The notes under the pieces: generated by a model
Seen by the model: only the letters and a program-made list of their open reading frames with translations
Told to the model about the DNA's origin: nothing
Database searches by the model: none
NCBI GenBank assembly: GCA_037893225.1
Contig: JAZGUH010000222.1
Span: 1,178,001 to 1,242,000, forward strand
DNA: 64,000 bases
Reading direction: 5' to 3'
Origin: Hippasteria phrygiana
Taxonomy: Eukaryota > Echinodermata > Asteroidea > Valvatida > Goniasteridae
Part shown: positions 52,801 to 58,800 of the stretch, in pieces
How the letters are laid out: the number at the start of each line of letters is the position of its first letter
How positions within the stretch are numbered: position 1 is the stretch's first letter
Made by a program: the position numbers and the translations under genes

Positions 52801-55800
52801 CTCCTCCAAGCTGAAGCTGCCGTAACCACCCAGGTAGTCGTTCCGTCGTCCAACCAAGAGCCGGCTGTCCTGATCTTGGTGCCGTAAGCGGACAACTCCT
52901 TTGCGGTCTCTGCCATGCTTATTACCGTCAATGTAGAGAATCAGACCTGATGTCTTGCTCCAGGATACAGCAATGTGAACCCAGCGTTCTGATAAGTTGA
53001 ACGAAAATACAGATGTTATTACAAAAGCTCATACATATTCAAGAGCATGAGCTAAAATCCAATTGGTCAATTCACATCACATGCAAGCCAACATTTTTGC
53101 TATGTACCAGTGTGTACATGGGGATATCACACAGGTTTAAGCGCATACACAAACAACTATGGAACAGTTTTAGTGCACACTCTTTGTGCCCTAAATCACA
53201 AACTTTCACATGGGATTATACTTCGAGCTTCACAGCGCACATACGAGGGTCAGCTGAAAAGTTCATGGGTTGAATCTGAAGGAGTAATGCCAGATCAATG
53301 AAACTTAGCATGCATATATTTCAACCCTTTTGATAACTAATTGCACTGTTTGTTTCCAGGTAAGGCCACATTTGGTGGTTCGTAGACGACATCGTAAAAA
53401 TTGACAACAATTTTGCATCAAAATGACCTTGGCCATTTTTGGAGGGGTGAGGACGTGTGTTTCCACTGCATGGATTGCCTCTTTGTCTCTGACTCAAAGT
53501 GATGGACCCAGCACTCATCCTGGGTTAGGAAATGTTCAATGAAATTAGCTGGATCTGCTTCAAAATGCTCCAAGTTATGACAACGACCAGCCTGGAGTGC
53601 TTTTGATCAGGGGTCAGAAGACGGCACCCACCGAGCAGAAACTGTTGACATTCTAAGTTCTGTACTCAGAATGTTCTCAACTCTCTCATGGGAGATTCCA
53701 ACAGCATGCAATTTGTTATCAAAAGGGTTGAAATAAATGCAAGTTTTATTGATCTGGCATTACTCCTTCAGAGTCAACCTCCAAACATTTCAGCCGACCC
53801 TCGTATGTACAAACAATTTGGCCTGACGAGACAGGGAAATCTAGCAGCTTTCTGCCACACTATAACTTATTGCATCTTGTTGAACATGGCTTGTTGTCAG
53901 GCTGTTATTGATGGGTGGCTGGTATGCCAAGAACAGACTGTGCAGCCAAGCGTAAAGGAAAACAATAGGCACCACACGTACACTGAAAAGATTGGTCCTA
54001 CTAATCGCACTTGGAGCCCCCTGTTCATGTGAATGAAAGCTTTGTTTGAAAAAGCTCCATCTATTCATTACACTCCTATTCAAGAACAATATAGTTGAAA
54101 CATAAATGGATTGAGTATACACAGAAATACACCATTCGACGACAACCGGCCAGGTGGTCTAGCTTTTATCAAACCACGACTATGGCTGTCGTCTGTATTC
54201 AAGAGGTTAAGACTCATGCAGGATCCGGTCAGCTATGACAAGCCTTTTGAGGGCCAGTTATCTTGCATCATATCCCGGACACACTTAAAGTCATTCTTAC
54301 CTTGAGCAGAATTAAACTGCACCTCTACGATCCACTCACGTCGGCCGTCTGCTACTGTCGCCCTCAGCCTGTCTCTCCCCTGCTGGTAGAGGGCGCATCC
54401 TCGTGATGACTGACCACCAGAACTGAAGATAAATGCAAAGGAGTGGCTGTTGGCTGGACGCCGGAGCTTAACCCACAAAGCAACTGAGATTCCATCAGTA
54501 CAGAGCGACGGGTCACTGATACATGTCCCCGTGAATTCATCACCTGATAAAAAGAAGTTTTGGACCATCACACTATATTAATTGCTGAACAGAAGACAGA
54601 GTAATTAATCCTTGTAAAGAGAAAAGTATGGTTATGGACCATATTGGTCGACTAATACAATTAATCAGACGATGGAATGTTTGCGTCGGGGATGATGTTA
54701 ATTAGAACCGAGATGTTTTCCCTCTTGCCCTGTCCTGACGTAATGTATGAAGTACTGTCAGTGCTTTCCAAAAGCCTGTGTGAAAAAATTCACAGGTTTA
54801 CTCGGGTGGGATTCAAACCCACGACTTCCTGCTTATTAGTGCAGATGTCTTAACCACTCGACCACCGAGCTTGCCGGGGTCAGCTGGCCGATTTGAATCC
54901 AATGCAGCAGCGGGTACCGCGTAATTAGTTTAATATAGACGATGGAATGTTTGCGTTGGGGATGATGTAAATTAGAACAGAGATATGATGTTTTTTCTTT
55001 TGACCTGTCCCGACGTACATTTTTTGTGTGTAATGTATGAAGCATATGTATACTCGGTGCTTTCCTCAGTGCAGATATCAAGAGGATAAAGCTTCAAAAG
55101 ATGCCAAAGAAATTATCCCAATTTTCAGACCCGTAGACCCAGGCTGGGTAACTTCCACTCTTGGTGAGACCAACTCAGCTCCCGCAATTTGTACATGCAT
55201 GCACAGTGAAAACCACTTTACATATAGTTGAAATATTGAACCACTGGTCCCCTTCACTTGTCGCAGATTAGAATTAACATGTTGCTACAATGTTGCTGGT
55301 TCTGGATGGTCAACTGGACCTGATTGACTAGATAGGGCGTGGGCAAACTAAGTCCAGCAGTTGTCAACAATATGTTGTCAACAATATGTCCCCAACTTAT
55401 GACCCCATATGATTAAGGCTGTTCGATATGACGATACTTCCCGATATTTCGAAAAAAAAATTCATATAAAAAAATCGAATCCACCCCTTAAAAAAAAACT
55501 AAGTACATATTAAGTGTGAATTAGTCCAGTTTAACTTGGCTGGAATTCGAGTTTATCTCCAATTAATTGGATGACAGAATAGTATGGAACGTATGATGTA
55601 CATGTACAATGTACTCAGTATGTGTCATTTTTTTGACCGTTTTCCACACTCCAAAATGTCTTTGTCACTGTCGTCTTCGCGCCGTTCCTACAGAGCGCAC
55701 TGTGCATTGCATTGTTGGTATAGCCTTGGTCGGGTGCAAACAAGCGCACTAAATGCTACCGTCTTATTCACAGTGTACAATGCATGTACACACAGCTAAC

Positions 55801-58800
55801 ACGTATAGCCAATTTCACGTCTTGTGTTGCATGCATTGTATGCAGCGCATACGTGTACACAGGTGTACATATAATATGGGACATACAATACGATCACTTT
55901 TTGACAGCTCACGTGTATTATCATACTAATCAACAATGCCGAAACAGAAACAAACGCTCGTCTTTGTCGACCCGAGGGTAAATGAGGGTAAATGTCGTAG
56001 TACTCCAACTACTCAACGAGTGAAGCTTTGTCAACCCGGCCCCGATCTTGCCGGACCCGATATGCGCTCTCGGTGGCCCCTATATTAAATTTAGGCGGAC
56101 CCGAGCTCAATCCCAGTGGCCCTGATCTCACGATGGTGACTTCAATTAAGTATTTGTTTATTTCTCCTTTCTTCCACAAAGGAAAAAGTGACATCATCAC
56201 GATAATATCGGATATCGCGATATACTGCAGTTTGTGTATTTGTTCAACTTCTATACTCAAAGCACACCTAAAAGTCGCTCATTTTTAGACAGCAAACTTT
56301 AGTCTGCTTACCCAAGACAAGCCATTGGTCAGCAGCACCATCAATGTCCACTGCCCAGCCTTTGCCATCCCGTCCAGCAGCTCGGACCGGCCTGGAGAGT
56401 GACCACATGTCCCCGGTAGCAGCGATACCAGGCTGGGTGTGGATGGCAGTGTGGTCTCGCCTGATGTAGCCATCAGTCACCCACAGGTAGTCAGCGCTCT
56501 GCAGGACGTGAAGTTCTTCAGCTGGTTCAACAAATGATACAAATAGCACAAACTAATTGTGGAAAAGGTTCAGATAGATTATTCGCATTCACTTCCATAG
56601 ACCCAATGCTACCTGTGAAACACGTGTTGCACTATTTTCGGAGTCAATTTGTGGACATCAGGATTTCCTGGTGTCTGTTCCAATCATTAGCATGACACGT
56701 TTATCCAATCTGCCTGCAAATCTCTGGAAGACAGCCTACGGTTCCTCAGTGATGTATTAAGATGTTGTCTTCTTGGATATCCACTTGTCTCACTCTAAAT
56801 AAGGCTGCAACTTGCTTAACTGGGAAACACCAGCTTCAACCTGCCCTATAGCATGGGCCTTCTCCATATTGGATAAACGTGCCATGCTAACGGTTGGAAC
56901 AGACACCAAATAACCACTTTGGTAAACACTGGTAATCCAGTCTCACAAACAGTGCCATTCAAAACACATCCAATCCCCCAGACAACTCAAGACAATAAAG
57001 TCAATACCAACAGGAGAATACACTGTTTGACACTGGCAGGAAAATTCGTCACATTTCACTTGGGACCAACCCACATATATAATCAGGTGTGCTGCTCATC
57101 CCACAAATACATGATCATTACAAATGGGACATCATTGTAAAGAGAAATGAACGAGCTTTCAAATTATATAACATACAATGCTGATAGATATGATCGACCC
57201 GCAAACACAAATTTCCAAACTTTTTTGGGGGGTTTATATATCAAATCCAGATCCAGAGTGTCATTTGCCATGGGAGGGGGGGGGGCTGGCCAGCCACGTT
57301 GTACGTACCAAATTTTCATTTATAAATGTGACCTGTTCCCACGAAATGGCTAGAAAGTAGCAAAATTTGAAAATCAAGATTATGGTATTTCCTGAAAGTA
57401 CATTGTACAGGTTAAAAACTTTAATTTGATATATTGTGTGTTGTGGTACCCATTCCTAGCCCCTACCGTTTGGCGTTGTCAGAGTCTTGACCTCTTATTT
57501 AGAGAAAATGAAGCTCAAAGTTTGTGATCTGTGCACACTTTAATCCAAGTTCAAGGCAGTTGGGCTATGGTTCGATGGCTGCTTCAATATTACCATGTAA
57601 TATGTGACCGGTCCTGGCAAAACCCGACGCTTCTCGGCATTTCCCATTACGCGGTATGGGCCCGCATAACGTTAAAAAATGGCATCAGTGATACGAAAAC
57701 CCCAATATTGAAATTTCACCCCAAGTGTTTGGTTTTGCTAGAACTGGTCACACATTTCAATATTGAGGTTTGGTATCACTGATGCCATTTTTTAACATTG
57801 CGGGCCAATACCGCGTAATGGGAAATGTACAGAAGCGTCGGGTTATGCCAGAGCCGGTCAAATAGTCATTTGAAAACTGAAAACATAAACTTCATAATTT
57901 CTCTAGAAATGGGAGGACAAACTAATCTACAGCGGTTTGAAGGTAGTGTAAATGATTGGTCATTGCTGCAATTTTCAGAAATGGGCGGATTTCGGGGTTA
58001 GTATTTTATAGGAAATATCGTTTCACTGACCTGTTCAAAGTTTTGCGTTTGTTTTCTATTTCAACCGTCGGGCGGCAGTTAACTGGATTTGTTATAGCGC
58101 CCTCTTGTAAAATAAGCCCAATTTTTGTAAACGGGATCGTTTTCAATTCGTCACATAACTACGCGAGCCGACTGGTTACAGCCCGTCGCTTCGGTACATT
58201 GTTACACAGAACAATCGTTGGAAAACGATATTAATCTTAACTTTTCTTGAAAACGACAGCACACCAGGTGCCATCATTTCACAGGATGATTGAGATTGCT
58301 ATTGACTTTACAGTCCAGTAAGGTATTTCGTAATAATTCAGTAAAGCCTTTTTGGAGGATTACCAACCATGTACACTACATGTAATGACAATACCTTTTA
58401 TACCGTTTTAAGCTAATTTGTCTATTATGTAATAAACCAATTAATAGGGACTTCATTATCCACGTCTCATTTGCACAAGAACAAAACAGGGGGAAGTGAG
58501 AAAACTGGCAGCTTTTGTACCCGTGACGCCAATGAATCGATGCCTTTCAAACTCATAGAGAAATCTGTCCCAGACGACCAGATCAGAGACAACCATCGGT
58601 GATGTGCTTGATTTCTGCCCTCTACCGCCAATGGACACGATCCAAGGCTGCGAGGTCAAAGGTGAGGGGGTCGGGTGCAAAGGGATAACATCAAGGGTGC
58701 CTGCATTGTAGCCATTGATGTAAGCAGCGAGGCCCCTGGACGGTTTCCAAGTGAAGGCCAGATTGCACCACTCTCCAAAAGGTACACTCCTCATAGGGAC

